From Nymphaea colorata (lineage: Eukaryota; Streptophyta; Magnoliopsida; Nymphaeales; Nymphaeaceae), in assembly GCF_008831285.2 (NCBI RefSeq), contig NC_045139.1, positions 19,202,354 to 19,266,353 on the forward strand: 64,000 bases of DNA. Reading direction: 5' to 3'. A model generated the notes under the pieces. That model saw only the letters and a list, made by a program, of their open reading frames with translations. It did not search any database and was not told where the DNA came from. Both the position numbers and the translations under genes were made by a program. Below, in pieces: positions 12,223-23,998 of this stretch; position 1 is the stretch's first letter; every line of letters begins with the position of its first letter.

Positions 12223-13052
12223 ATCTGATCCCTCGTTCAGGCAGATCACTTTCTCTAAGGAGACTCCGTCGTCCATTTTCAATAGAAGAAGCTAGCAACG
12301 TCGGATTTGAATGTCCACCATTGTTGGATATTCGTCTGATTCTGTAAGTAGGGATAACAACGAGTCGGTAAGGCCCGTTTAGCAACCTCAATGTGCATCG
12401 ATTTGGTCACATCCGGCATCGAAGTACCGGTACAAATCTTATTTGGACTCGCGAGACTTGGCCTAAGGTTTAGTGGTCAGATCTAAATTTGAATCTGAAA
12501 TCCTTTAAAGATCCAACCTGATAATATGTAAGTTCTCATCTTACATCGTGGGATCCGTATTTAGTTCCAGACAACCAAGTTCACTTCCGAGTCTAACTCT
12601 AAATCGATCAAGATACAAGTCTTCCAGCAAACGGTGGTCTGAGCCAAGTGTGAAACCATTACATAATTAATCACAAATTCTCCAATTAAACATAAATTTT
12701 AGTATGTAAAAAAATTGTATTTTCGGAACATGATCTACGAAGAACATGTTTTTGCGAAACATAAATGCCATTATGGATGTTGTCTTTGAATCTAGCGATT
12801 AAATGCTAATCATAATTACAGACCGTATGTGCTTCCAAACCCATATGTTCCTTGTTATCAAACATTTTCTTTGGTGCGATCTATACAATCACTAGATGGA
12901 GAGATCATCATGTAAGTATTCGACACAGGTATATGTGCATGTTCATGAGAGAAGAGATATCTTGAAGATGCCGAAGTTCTTTTCTTTTTTTTCTCTGCTC
13001 TTGGGGTTCAAGGTTGCTTTGAGGCATAGGTGAAGAGCAGTACACCTATTAA

Positions 13053-13336
13053 CTAAAATGTTGTGTATTTGCTTTTTACAGTTCAAACGAGTAGTACCAA
13101 CCTATTCCAACATCTTGTACTTGAATCGTGGGGATCGTCAATGTACTTTCTATCAACAGATACTCAGTATATCAATATCGATTAGTTCTGATATCTGTTA
13201 TTGAATTGCTCATTCAATGAGCATTTTCAATATGATGCCTTGAAGAGGACTCGAACATCCACGCTCTTTAGCACGAGATTTTGAGTCTTACTAGAATGTT
13301 GTGTATTTATTGTTTACAGTTCAAACGAGTAGTACC
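13053..13336. repeat. Two direct repeats of about 46 bp, 238 bp apart
   Basis: Both copies read close to CTARAATGTTGTGTATTT, then TTTACAGTTCAAACGAGTAG and TACC. Each lies in AT-rich DNA. They may be the two ends of a small element or an old local duplication. Confidence 0.45.
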
Positions 13337-13930
13337 CACAGGAATCAAACTAATGATCAGATTTTCATTGGCCCACCCCTCCAACCAGCTATACTACGCC
13401 CCTTGAGGTGCATCCGTTGAGAGGGTCCTTAGATATAAATGCAATTTGATAGGATAATTTGGAAAACCAGTCTTAGATCCGATGAAAGATGGCAAAGGCC
13501 TACGCGACCCTCTTCCATATCGTTTTCTCTTGCTCAAATGCTTCCAGTCAGTCAGTGTGATTAATTGAACTACATATATGTGTTTTCCTAAATCAGCCTT
13601 TTCCGGTGCTTAGATGAGATTTTGTGACTAACAAAGCCTGAGAAATGTTGCTTCACCAATTTTATCTTATTTACACATTTAAGCAAACTGATCTAAAGGT
13701 GGATATTAGTTAAGCTTTAGGTGCTAGAGATGACACCAACATGGTTAAAAAAATGTTGATAAAACACTTAAATGTTGATCTCTGAAGTCTTAACTGCATA
13801 ATTCTTTTGCAATTACATAGTGCAAGTCCCCAGATTTTTCTATATGCATGTTATTGAAAAGGCTATGAAAATGAAAAGTTTTTATCTTTATTGTGAGAAT
13901 TTCAAAAAACCAACACTCTAAGCGGACTTC

Positions 13931-16900
13931 TTATATGGGATGTGCTGCATGAGTTTTGATGTCAACCCGAGCCATGTAATGGGATTCCAAGAAGCCAAAA
14001 TAGAGGTAGTCTCCGATCTGCAGCCCCACAGTGACTTTGTCTAGTGCCGAATCTGAATATAGAGCTATGGCTTCGCCTTTCAGATTTACCGCCAACAACC
14101 CGCTGTTTGATTGACCCTCAGGTAACTTCATGAACTTCAAGACAATCAGTAGTGCTTTCCTCAAAGACGGAGATCGCATCAACGTGTCCAAGAGCAGGTT
14201 CCGATTCTGAATGAATTGGATTCAAAGAATGAGAGTAAGAACCACTCAGCTTTCAAATAGTGAGCCAACATGAGCTTAATGCATTTTAATTAAGTGAGTG
14301 CAAGAGTTTAAATGCCAAGAACGTTTAATCCATGGATCTGATGTGGCATAAGTTTGCTGATTTCGCTAGGAAATCCATACCAAGATCCATGATTTATCAA
14401 AGGACATAAAAATAGCAGTGAAATCCGTGTTTGAAATCTTCCAAAGATACCAAATCCATGGATCTGATGCAGCATAGGCTTGCTAGTTTGTCTATAAAAT
14501 TCACACCAAGCAGTGGGTCTTTCCACTCGCCCGGAAGACAATGAACGTGTGTCCAAAGTACGCTAGGCAATGTCCATCTTTACTTGGTGTTATGTTTGAT
14601 AATTTCAGATCTCAGATCCGAAGCTGATCTCAAGTCTGCATTATGTAGACTCCAGTGCTAAAGGAAACAGTGGACATCACAAATACATATTTGAAATCTG
14701 CTTTGCATTATAAAAACCATGGATCTGCAGTCATAAGGGGCTTAGACTACAAATCTATGGTTTTTAGAACCCGATAAGTATGATCAAATCTTAGATCAGA
14801 GGCTATCAAACTTAAACTTATAGATCACGGCGACCGCGGCCGACCGTCGGACACATGAGGTCTCTCTAATACAGAACCACCTACCGCGACCAAGGCAATC
14901 CAGAAATGCCCATTGCCGTCGTATCGAATATTATCTGGAAGTCCTGGCAAGTTGTCGATGAACATTTCCGAGGTTCCCTTCTGCTCACCTTCAATATAGT
15001 ACTTTTGACACCTTGCCCTGCCAAAATTAGAGATCCAAACAGCCACTTTCACAAACAGTTGTGGGCAGTTCTAGATGCATTTATTTTCTCATTAACAAGG
15101 AACCACAAATACCAGAGAACAAAATTATTTCTCACTTTTAGTTGGACAAAATTTAAGTTAAGGCTTGAATGGCACACTAAAAAATTGCTTTATGAATATT
15201 AGTTTTTTTTTAATGCTTTTTAATTGGTTTTTAAGAACACACAAGCCAATCTTTTTAAGGAATGATTAAGAAAACAATTTTTTTTTTCAGAAACAAGTTT
15301 TTACAAGGTGTCATCATGGGGAGCAAAAAATAAATTTAAGCTTGCTTTTGCTATACCACAAAAAACTTGAGTATGTTAAAAAAAAAACGTCAGTCTAGTG
15401 TTGTAAACAAGAAGGCGCGAAAGGGATCTTTACACCGGAGTCTCGCAGAAGACGAGGAAGTCGCCGGCCGGAGAGACGGCGACGCCGTTGGGAAAGTAAA
15501 GGCCTTCCATGAGCACTTGGGTGCTCTTGGTAATGGGATTGAAGCTGATGAGCCTTCCGTGGGGGCGGCCCTCGAACAAATCCAACATATGATCCTCTAC
15601 CCTGTACTTGTAGGTCGCATCTGTGAAGTAGATGGTGCCGTCCTTCGCCACATCAACTCCGTCCGCCATCCCCACCTTCATTCCGCCGGCTTCGTCCGCC
15701 AGTACCTCCACAGATCCGCCTTCCCTCACCTTAAGCAGCCCCTGCGATTCCCGTTTCATGTAAGGATCCTTTAGATTGCTTCCTATATGGATGCATCTAA
15801 ATTCTCTTATGATCAGTTGGTCTCTTCCAACCATCCTCGCTCGATTACTTACATCCATCTATCATCTTAAAAAGCTTGCAGTCATCCATTCTATGAGAAA
15901 TCATACATTAATTTGATTTTATTCCAATGGATCGAATGTTGGTACTTCTACTAAATAGCCTATGAAGAACAATCCATTCAAATGATCGAGTGAAGCACTA
16001 TTCAGGCATGAGTTGGAGTAAATGCATTAGGGTATGGAAAAAAAACTACTTTGGGTGGCAAGCGAGACACTCAAGTTAAATTATTTATCATAAATAAACC
16101 CAAGCCAGATGAAGTCATGAAGTACCGACTAATAAGATACAAAGGTCTACTTGTCTCAATTTCTCAAATAAATCCATGGATAAAAAAATAAATCGACCAC
16201 ATAATCTCCCAAAGCACATTTCAGTGAAAGTCAATAATTTTCATTATTTCTTTCGTTTTTGTGACATAATGTACGTCAATTATCAGGTTTTTTGGGTGAA
16301 GTGATTGAGCAAATCCAGGTGACCATAAATAAGGATGTAATTTCAGTTTGGAAGAATAGGAAAAGATTCATGGATACATAAGGTTCAACATAAGGTTCAA
16401 CAATCCATTGTGTGGATAAAAGTTCCATCCGTAGTTTGATTCTCATGACCACTAAACTTTTTGTATTGTAAATGGTGACAGCATAAACTTTAATTTATGG
16501 ATGTACCATGAGTTTGTTCAAGTTTTAAAACAACTCTAAGCCTCGTAGTTTGAAATATACAATAGAAATTGAAACTCTACGTTGTAGCTCCTAGGAAATA
16601 AAATTAAGAGAGAAAATGCCTCAAAAATGCTATAAAGTGAGAAGTAAGACATTTATGAAATAATTATTTGAGCAAAAAGCTCGTAAGTGACAGTAATGGC
16701 ATAAAAAAAATATGAACAAATAAAAAAAACATGAACGGGTAGAAGGTTAAATAGAATAAAGAATGAAGAGAATAATTAAAAAAATAGACTATATGTATCA
16801 AAAAACTAGTAACAGAAGCAAATAAATAGAGGAACGAGTTTGTGATTTTATAGGAGCGAGACCAAACCTGGGGGGAGTCGCAAACGATGAGCTCCTTCTG

Positions 16901-17272
16901 GGGAGTAAACGCAAGGCCCAGAGGCCGACCACCCACGTAGCTGAAGTTGGTAACCGCCGGCGGCCTTCCGCCGTCGCCGGAAGCCACGGCCACCTTCTTT
17001 ATCCAACCGTCGGCGCACCCCGTGTACAGAGCACCCTCCTCGGCGTTGTAGGCGAAGTTCTCAGGCCCCAAGACCGAACCCTCCCCGATCCTTTCCAGCC
17101 ACTTCCCCACCTTGTCGTTCCTCCTCCTCACCACCATCGGCGCCGCCCCGTAGCCCGGCAGCTCCACCGCGCTAATCTCGCTCTCCAGCCCATACAGAGC
17201 AATAGCAGCCAGCAGAGGCCCAATCACCACGAGAAAAGCGGCTGCCCGCAGGCCCTTCCTTTCTCCCAACAT
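13931..17272 (-). CDS. Strictosidine synthase-like / APMAP-like protein, copy A
   Basis: Exons on the minus strand are 17272-16868 (405 bp), 15741-15434 (308), 15017-14885 (133) and 14206-13931 (276), coding 373 residues. A hydrophobic anchor lies at about residues 9-29, pointing to the ER or secretory system. The six-bladed propeller core follows: [71 protein letters not shown] and [14 protein letters not shown]. True strictosidine synthase condenses tryptamine with secologanin using Glu309; the matching C-terminal region here ([13 protein letters not shown]) has no Glu, so alkaloid synthesis is unlikely and a hydrolase-like or unknown role fits better. The ATG at 17272 is chosen because it aligns with the start of copy B, although the frame stays open for about 130 bases upstream. 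Tandem with the next gene, same strand. Confidence 0.88.
14594..14811. mobile_element. Small element with GTTTGAT / ATCAAAC ends in intron 3 of SSL copy A
   Basis: The left end GTTTGATAATTTCAGATC is matched by the inverted right end GATCAGAGGCTATCAAAC. The interior carries GGATCTGAGATCC-type words seen in other repeats of the window. At 218 bp with no coding capacity it looks like a MITE. Target-site duplications were not clear. Confidence 0.5.
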
Positions 17273-17409
17273 TACTTCTCGCTTCCTTTGCTGCTTCTGC
17301 TGATGTAGAAGAATGGCGATAACGACAATGATTGATGACTGTAATTCGGAGTCTTGCACTAAATTTAGAACGAAGAGAAACTCAGGCTGAAGAAGCGACA
17401 CCCAAACAC

Positions 17410-17420
17410 TTTTTTATACT
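17410..17420 (-). promoter_or_regulatory. Probable TATA box of SSL copy A
   Basis: The minus strand reads GACAGTATAAAAAAGTG about 140 bases upstream of the 17272 ATG, a good plant TATA match. It predicts a leader of about 110 bases and supports a start at 17272. Confidence 0.6.
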
Positions 17421-17845
17421 GTCAGCCGCTTCTGTTTCTCTCTCCACAGACCCGATCCGAAACGTTTCGAAATCATACAAATAATCCAAATTCGAGCGCG
17501 TGTGGATATTGGATCTCAAGATAGCTGGATCCAGACGTCTTCTTAGAAAATCAGATTCTGGTTCTGATCCAATTTGCTCAACATCATATTGGACCTGACA
17601 TCAGATGAGTCCAACTCATTTCCATCTCTACTTGTAAAGAAAGGGCGTAACTAAGCCAATTGGAGCCATGTGGATCTGCACCTCGTCAGTTATGTGGAAC
17701 TGCTAGTTATAGGTCTTATAATGTAATATCATGCTTTGAAAAGTTTAGTCTCATTTTTAAGATCGTGATGGTTGTTTTGATTCTTTTAACTTTTTTAAGA
17801 TTGAAACTGAAGCTTCTAGGGTGTAGTACTAGAATCCATTAAACC

Positions 17846-17943
17846 AGGAGACCGAGCCCACTATAGTAATGAGCTAGGTTTCTACGGTGATATTAGGAGA
17901 CCGAGCTCATTATAGTAATGAGCTAGGTTTCTAAGGTGATATT
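17846..17943. repeat. 49-bp perfect-period tandem duplication
   Basis: Copies at 17846-17894 and 17895-17943 begin AGGAGACCGAG and end GGTGATATT, with three visible substitutions. They contain TATAGTAATGAGCTAGGTTT. The flanks (AAAAGTTTAGTCT and AACTTTTTTA words) also recur on both sides, indicating a wider duplication. Confidence 0.8.
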
Positions 17944-18927
17944 AGAGTATGTTCTACACTCAAGTTTGGATATATGTGTCATAGTAGACTGCGTTGTAAT
18001 GTTTCACTTTGAAAAGTTTAGTCTTATATCTAAAAAACTGTGATAAATGTTTAGGAACTTACAAAGAAAGTTGTTAAGTGATTGGTTGTCCTGTTTTTTT
18101 AACTTTTTTATGACCGCAAAACTGAGGGTCCAAGCCTCCGTAGAAGTTCATGGGTTGTTACTCGTAAGAATTGAGTTTGATATACACATGTAGCATATTT
18201 GAGATTTGAGTAGATTGGATCTAGTTTTGTTTTTTTAATCTCAGATCGGTTCCAGTTAATCCTCAAACATGAACCCCAAAATTCACACCCCTACTGACAT
18301 AAACCAGATCTAATGCATACCCGATTCTAATGTGAGACGTTGCATCGAAAAAATCCGGATTTTTTTCACAACCGATCTGGCACCAGATCACATAATACCG
18401 GAACCAATGGTACTGCTGAATTTTTAATTGGATTACCTTCTTCAAAATGAAACCCGTATATTTATCGGGTCAAACCCGACCAAAGAGAGATCCATGTCAT
18501 AAAGGCGTAGTGTCCATATTGGAGAGTTAGGTGGTGGTTAGGAGGACCCAGTCCATGAAATTATGGTTGAAAGTTGGATCCACTCTGACTTTATTCACTG
18601 GATATTAAAATGATTCGTAATTGGTCCCAATCATTGATAGCGTTTTCAATCAGTCGATCGCAGCAAGGTTTATTAAAATAGTAAATACGATCCAATTACA
18701 ATTCATATATGGATCCCATATGCAGTTTTGCTTCTGAATCCTAAACCAGTCCACATCTAAATGCTGGATAATTAGTCCAACCCGTTTAAACTCTCAACTA
18801 GCTGGGTCTTACCGATTACCGATCACCAAAATCCAAATTCAATTAGTCTGGTTTGCTAAAGCTTATCTGGATTTGTAATCAGCAATCCAAATTATTGACT
18901 TGATCTGGCCCAAGACTAGGTTCTCCG

Positions 18928-18934
<7 letters not shown>

Positions 18935-18960
<26 letters not shown>

Positions 18961-18961
18961 A
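18935..18961. repeat. (CT)n microsatellite
   Basis: About 13 uninterrupted CT units between the SSL genes. Confidence 0.9.
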
Positions 18962-19561
18962 GCTTATTAAATTTGCAAATCTATATGATTGACTTGATCA
19001 TAAACTGCAGAATTTAACGTTAAGATAGCTGAAGTTGACCTGCCAACTGGAGCTACTAATGTTTATGGCCCAATTGTTCACTCAAGGGTCCTTGTCGATC
19101 AGACCCACCTATTTATCAAGATAGTGTGTCAAGTTGGACTGACTCGGGCTCGGGCTTTACCAATAAATGAGCACCGCGCTAGGCCAGAAGTGAGAACCCT
19201 CTTTCTCAATCATGGCCTAGAATGGAAGCACTGTCAATTCATGTGTCATGCGGAGCTAGGTATGGGTTAGTGTGGGCCTGAAAACCTTTATAATGAGGGA
19301 GCTGAATTTGGGTCCAGCGAAATGTCACGTCTACACCAAACTCAGGTCAATGCCCCATAAACACCAAACTCAAATAAGAGTTGTGTCCCCTTGATAAAAT
19401 TTTCTTGCTCTACTGGTGTCACGCTTGTCAAGTAACATGATTTGTTTATTTAATAAAGTTGTAGTATAGCTGAGCATGCTAGTAGATGAGCCAAAATCGG
19501 CCAGCTTGATCACTGATCGATTAAGATTGAATAGGCTTACGCTCAATTGCTCAAACCTAGC

Positions 19562-19746
19562 CAGGGGCAAAGCCAAGGGGAAGTCCGCATGTGCCTTAGC
19601 CCGACCTCAAATTCTTTTAAAAAAAAATTACATGTAAATTTTAAAAAAAATATTTGTCTTATATAAAAAAATTGAAAAATGAATCAAAATTTAAAAACTT
19701 TAATTGAACTCCCCTCATAAAAAATTTCTTTCTAGCTCCGCCCCTG
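19562..19746. mobile_element. hAT-like MITE with imperfect 8-bp target-site duplication
   Basis: Ends are CAGGGGCAAAGCCAAGG and, inverted at the right, CAGGGGCGGAGCTAGAAAG. The 8 bases on either side, AACCTAGC and GACCTAAC, agree at six positions, which fits the 8-bp duplication made by hAT transposases. The element is 185 bp, AT-rich inside and non-coding. This is the best preserved copy of the family here. Confidence 0.75.
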
Positions 19747-20150
19747 GACCTAACCCAGCCTAGTGGTTAGATGCAATTCGGCTAAGATTTGGGTTCAAAT
19801 AGAGCTTAAGCATATGTTTTCATTCCGTGCATGTGCACCTGTGCATAATATTTCGTATTTTATGTTAATATTAGTGAGTTTTCATGGAAACAAATTGATT
19901 ATGTTGTTAAACAAATATGGGCTTCGCATCAACCTTTTTTGTATATATGCTCTTGAAAGAACTAATCAAGATTTTGCTTTTCTTTTTCTTTGAACTGAAA
20001 TAATGTTAAACATGTCATCAACAGTCTCCTCAGAGGAGTAGCGCACGCAAGAATCAAACTTTGATCAGCCTGACCAGCTACTCTACAACCTTCAGAAAGT
20101 TTATCTTTTGGATACATTGGCCAACTAACCTGCAACTTATGAATGAGAAT

Positions 20151-22947
20151 TTACGTTAGAACTGCAGGATGAGTTTTGATGTTAAGACGAGCTAAATAAG
20201 GGGAGTGCAAAAAGTTGAAGTAGAGGTAATCTCCAATTTTTAATCCACCAGTAACTGAACCCATCGCAGGATCCGAGTATAGTGCTATAGCTTTGCCTTC
20301 TGTGTCCACAGCCAACACCCCACTGCTAGATTGAACTTTAGGTAGCATGCCAAGCTTTGTCATGAACATCGACACGCTCCTCAGCAACGGAGATCGCATC
20401 AATCTATCGAAGGTCGCATCTCGAACCTGACCGTAAACAAATTTGAACGATGAGAAACAACTGCTGCAGTATTTGAACAATATTTCATATCCGATATCCA
20501 TACATTTTGAAAGTTGGTTCTTAGTATTATGAATAATGCGGTTCAGGTTTACTTGTGTATCTAAAAGTTCAACACAGATATAAACTTAAAAATCAGATTC
20601 AAATCGGCTTCAAATTGTGAAATCTAAAAGTTGGATTCGGATATGATATCAGACTTTTCTCCCCCTTTGTATTGAGATTTGGATTTGAACCCGAATTATG
20701 TGATTCATTGACATCTTTCTTCTCAAATGTCCTAAAAATGATAAAAATCAAACAAGCTGTAAAGGGATGCGTTTAGGAATTTACCGCAGCCATGCCGATC
20801 CAAAAGGTGCCATCACCATCGTATCGAACATTGTCTGGTGCTCCTGGCATGTTCTCCATGAATGACTCCCATGTTCCTTTCTTCTCCCCTTCAATGTGGT
20901 ACTTCTTGCAGCTTGCCCTGCAAAACAAGTCCTCCAAATAGTGAGTATCACCAAGTTTTCGCCTTGCTCGTGCACTGGGATGTTCTTTTGATTTCTTTGA
21001 ACAACAACAAAAGAGAAGTGATCAGATCTATGTAGTGGAAGTTTACCACCATTTTGATCACGCAACCAAACCTATAAAACTGTGTTAGTATTTCATGAAT
21101 CTAACGCTATTGGAAAGATTGATGCAAGTTTACTACCATTTTGATCAGGCAACCAAACCCAGAAAGCTGTGTTAGTATTTCATGAATCTATAGCAAAGTT
21201 TGATGCAGAAGAATATGTTCAAGAAGAATATGATGCACAGCAAGCTCTTACAATGGAGATTCACAGAAGACGAGGAAGTCGAGGCCCGGAGCAATAGCGA
21301 CGCCGTTCGGAAAGTAGAGGCCTTCCATGAGCACTTTGGTCTGTCTGGTGACGGGATCGAAGCTCAGGAGCCTCCCATGGGGGCGGCCGCCGAGCAAGTC
21401 CATTGCGTACTCCTCCAGCTGGTACTTGTAGCTGGCATCTGTGAAGTAGATGGTGCCATCCCTCCCCACATCCACTCCATCTGCTAGCCCAAACTTCATT
21501 CCATCAGCTTCATCTGTCAACACCTCTACATCTCCTCCTTCCTTCACCTTCAGCAGGCCCTGCGTTTCCCTCCACTGTCAATTTCTTTTTACTTGATGTT
21601 TTTACTGGTGAGAGTTTACTTTCATCCCACAGAAATAATGCTAAGCAGCAAATTTAATTTAGAGAACAAAGAAACTCTGCTTGTTTCAACTGAAATGACT
21701 TGTAAACACCACCAAGTTGACAGAACATCGTGAGCATCTTATTATAAACTCAGACTTCCTAATTCGCTAATGAATAACAATGTAACAAGTATGGGATAAC
21801 CATATGCAGGAACCAAGATTATTGTCTACTTCAAAACTTTGATCGATAGCAACTAAACAATTGCTTGTCAATTTAGTTATTTCCAAACCAATTTCAAGTG
21901 ATATTACCCCTAGAGATTCTGTCTGAAAAACAGTAAACGAGGTCCTCCTAGTTCACACTTTACATCAATAGATGATAACAACGTTGCCTATTTTAGGTGA
22001 CTAGCTCGATCGGTGATTTTGATCGTAATGAACCGAGTTTGGATGCTAACTGCTTTAAGGTGTAAAAGTTCATATTCATTATTAAATTCTTAATCATTTT
22101 TTACTTTTTTTTTCTCATGAAAATTTTCATTAGGCACTTGAAAGAGATAGTAGTCCAATCATTTGTAAATACATTCTCACCATGAATTTATAGACCTCCA
22201 TAGACCTATGGAAAATCTTATAATTTCTACTGAGAAACAAAAAGAAAGAGAGGGAAGAGAAATAACATGTTGATAAATACAAGCTAATCAAGTAATGTTA
22301 GGTTCATAATTTCTTTCATTGTTGACAAATCATAACTAAGTTGGTGTTGTTCCATGATGAGTAGAGAGCAGTAGATTACACAACATAACATGATTATAAT
22401 AAAAATGTACCATAAAAACTTTGACCGGACATGGCGTTGGGTGCCCTTTGGTAGAAAGAGAAAGAGCCCCACAAAAGAGAAGCATTGACAAGAAGGGGAT
22501 CAAAAGTTGTCACCAAAATCCGAAAGAAAAGGCAAGATACCACACCTTGAGAGAGTCGCAAACGATGAGCTCCTTCTGGGGAGTAAAAGCAAGCCCTAGA
22601 GGCCGACCACCCACGTAGCTGAAGTTGGTCACCGCCAGCGGCCTCCCTTCCTCGCCGGAAACCGCCGCCACCTTCCTTATCCAACCATCGGCGCACCCCG
22701 TATACAGGGCACCCTCCTCGGCGTCGTAGGCGAGGTCCTCAGGCCCCAAGAGCGAACCCTCCCCAACCCTCTCCACCCACTCCCCCACCCTCTCGTTCCT
22801 CCTCCTCACCACCATCGGCGGCGAGCCGTACCCGGGCAGCTTCTCCGCAATAATGTCGCCGTCCGGTCCATATAGAACAACCGCTACCAGCAGAGGCCCA
22901 ACCACAAGAAGAGCCGCCGCCCAAAGGCTCCTCTTTCCTTCCAACAT
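20151..22947 (-). CDS. Strictosidine synthase-like / APMAP-like protein, copy B
   Basis: Exons on the minus strand are 22947-22546 (402 bp), 21559-21252 (308), 20917-20785 (133) and 20426-20151 (276), coding 372 residues. Exons 2-4 match copy A base for base in length, and exon 2 is roughly 70% identical in protein. An N-terminal hydrophobic anchor (AAALLVVGPLLVAVVLYG) precedes the propeller repeats [52 protein letters not shown] and APDNVRYDGDGTFW. The region matching Glu309 of true strictosidine synthase reads VTGGLKIGDYLYF, without Glu. The product is therefore expected to be a membrane-anchored, ER-facing propeller protein of the SSL group rather than an alkaloid synthase. Introns are shorter than in copy A, and intron 2 holds an 87-bp tandem duplication. 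Confidence 0.88.
20455..20710. repeat. Dispersed AT-rich repeat in intron 3 of SSL copy B
   Basis: Shares the order TTTTGAAAGTTG / ATAATGCGGTTCAG / TAAAAGT / GATTCGGATAT with a segment near 44290-44500, and more weakly with 26500-26720, all in the same orientation. It is probably an old non-autonomous element. Boundaries are approximate. Confidence 0.45.
21041..21192. repeat. 87-bp tandem duplication in intron 2 of SSL copy B
   Basis: GTTTACCACCATTTTGATCA at 21041 recurs as GTTTACTACCATTTTGATCA at 21128. Both are followed by CTGTGTTAGTATTTCATGAA, with few differences. The second copy runs to about 21192, before exon 2 at 21252. Confidence 0.8.
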
Positions 22948-22998
22948 GATCCGTTGCCTCTGTTTCTGATGCTTTTGCTGAGCCTAAAGGAGAAGTTG

Positions 22999-23004
22999 TT
23001 TATA
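22999..23004 (-). promoter_or_regulatory. Probable TATA box of SSL copy B
   Basis: The minus strand reads GGCGCTATAAACAAC about 52 bases upstream of the ATG, next to a GC-rich (GGCGAC)n-like stretch at 23005-23040. It implies a short leader of about 20-25 bases. Confidence 0.5.
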
Positions 23005-23834
23005 GCGCCGGCGGCGACGTCGACGGCGACGGCGACGGCGGTTGTAGGTGGCGCTTGTCTGTAAGAGCTTACAGATAGAGGTGAGATTGAAGATAGATCT
23101 CGTCCCCTTATCCTCTCATCTTTCCTCGGAAAGCCGCTGTGATCTGACAACCCTCCTCTGGCCAGCGAAGGAAGGCGGGGATGGGATCGGTGTTCCTTTC
23201 TTCGTGGCTATTTAATTCGATGCTGCTGTCCTTTTCAATGCGTATTATAAATTTGCATCCACTTCCCGATTCCCATAACAATGTTAATAACAGAAAAAAT
23301 TGGTATGCATCAGACAAAAACCCGACCTGACAAAAATGTTTTTAAACAAAATACGAACATTCTATTATGTTTATTAGTCCGGTTTAATTGAAGTTATTTA
23401 CAAGAAAAATACTTATTTTCTAGCATTACAAATTTGAGTTGCCGTCCATTTTTTGATTACTATAAGAGCAACTTGAATTTAAAAAATGAATGGCTTAGCG
23501 TATGGTTATCTTCGAAACATTATTAAAATCATATGTATATGGCTGGACTATGCAAAAAGCTACTTTATCAATCAATTATAAGTGGTTCACGTTTCCTTCC
23601 TGACCTAGTGGTGTGGGATGTGCCATTTACTCTTAATACTAATAAAATAATTTGAATTATTATTTCTACCTTCAAACATGTGCCAAAAATCAGAATAAGA
23701 AACCTTCGAAATTTGTCAAGATACGATCAAAATTTTTTGGCTAAGGTAGACCAATGTTTTAAATTTTAAATCTTAAACCAACATGTAAATGAGAAAATAG
23801 CTACATGTAACCACTTTATATTGGTATGTATGTG

Positions 23835-23998
23835 GAGGGGTGGAGTTAGGAATTTTTTATTAGAGCTTAGAAGGTTCAAACTATAATTTTAAAATTTTAA
23901 CAACAAATTTTTCATATAAGTTGAACTACAACTTTTAAATTTTATATATAAAATCTTGAATTTCTAAGGGGATGCCGTAGCCCCTTCCTCCGCACTTG
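23835..23998. mobile_element. hAT-like MITE with imperfect 8-bp target-site duplication
   Basis: Starts GAGGGGTGGAGTTAGG and ends with CCTTCCTCCGCACTTG, the inverse. The flanks TGTATGTG and TGTGTGGG agree at six of eight positions. It is 164 bp, with an internal TAATTTTAAAATTTTAACAA block shared with the 7652 copy. Confidence 0.7.

Larger units (their letters stand above)
11119..13930. other. Intergenic, one unexplained GC-richer ORF and a direct repeat
   Basis: No gene is recognised. From 11716 to 12222 (+) a frame of 168 codons stays open after a TAG; its first ATG is at 11938, and the peptide (including LLQELPRKAVKSLLPTSKSH) matches no family I know. A 46-bp sequence at about 13053-13098 recurs at 13291-13336. 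The remainder is AT-rich. Confidence 0.4.
17421..20150. other. Spacer between the two SSL genes
   Basis: No gene is seen. It contains the copy A promoter at its left edge, a 49-bp tandem duplication (17846-17943) inside a larger imperfect repeat (about 17717-17835 against 17990-18130), a (CT)n run at 18935-18961 and a MITE at 19562-19746. The rest is AT-rich without ORFs of note. Confidence 0.5.

Noticed and set aside
13300-13400. AGGAATCAAAC ... CCAGCTATACTACG words resembling a tRNA T-arm
   Set aside because: No cloverleaf, anticodon arm or paired acceptor stem can be drawn; similar words near 20050 and 53880 suggest an old dispersed repeat.
15367-15774. 135-codon plus-strand frame
   Set aside because: It is the reverse-strand shadow of exon 2 of SSL copy A.
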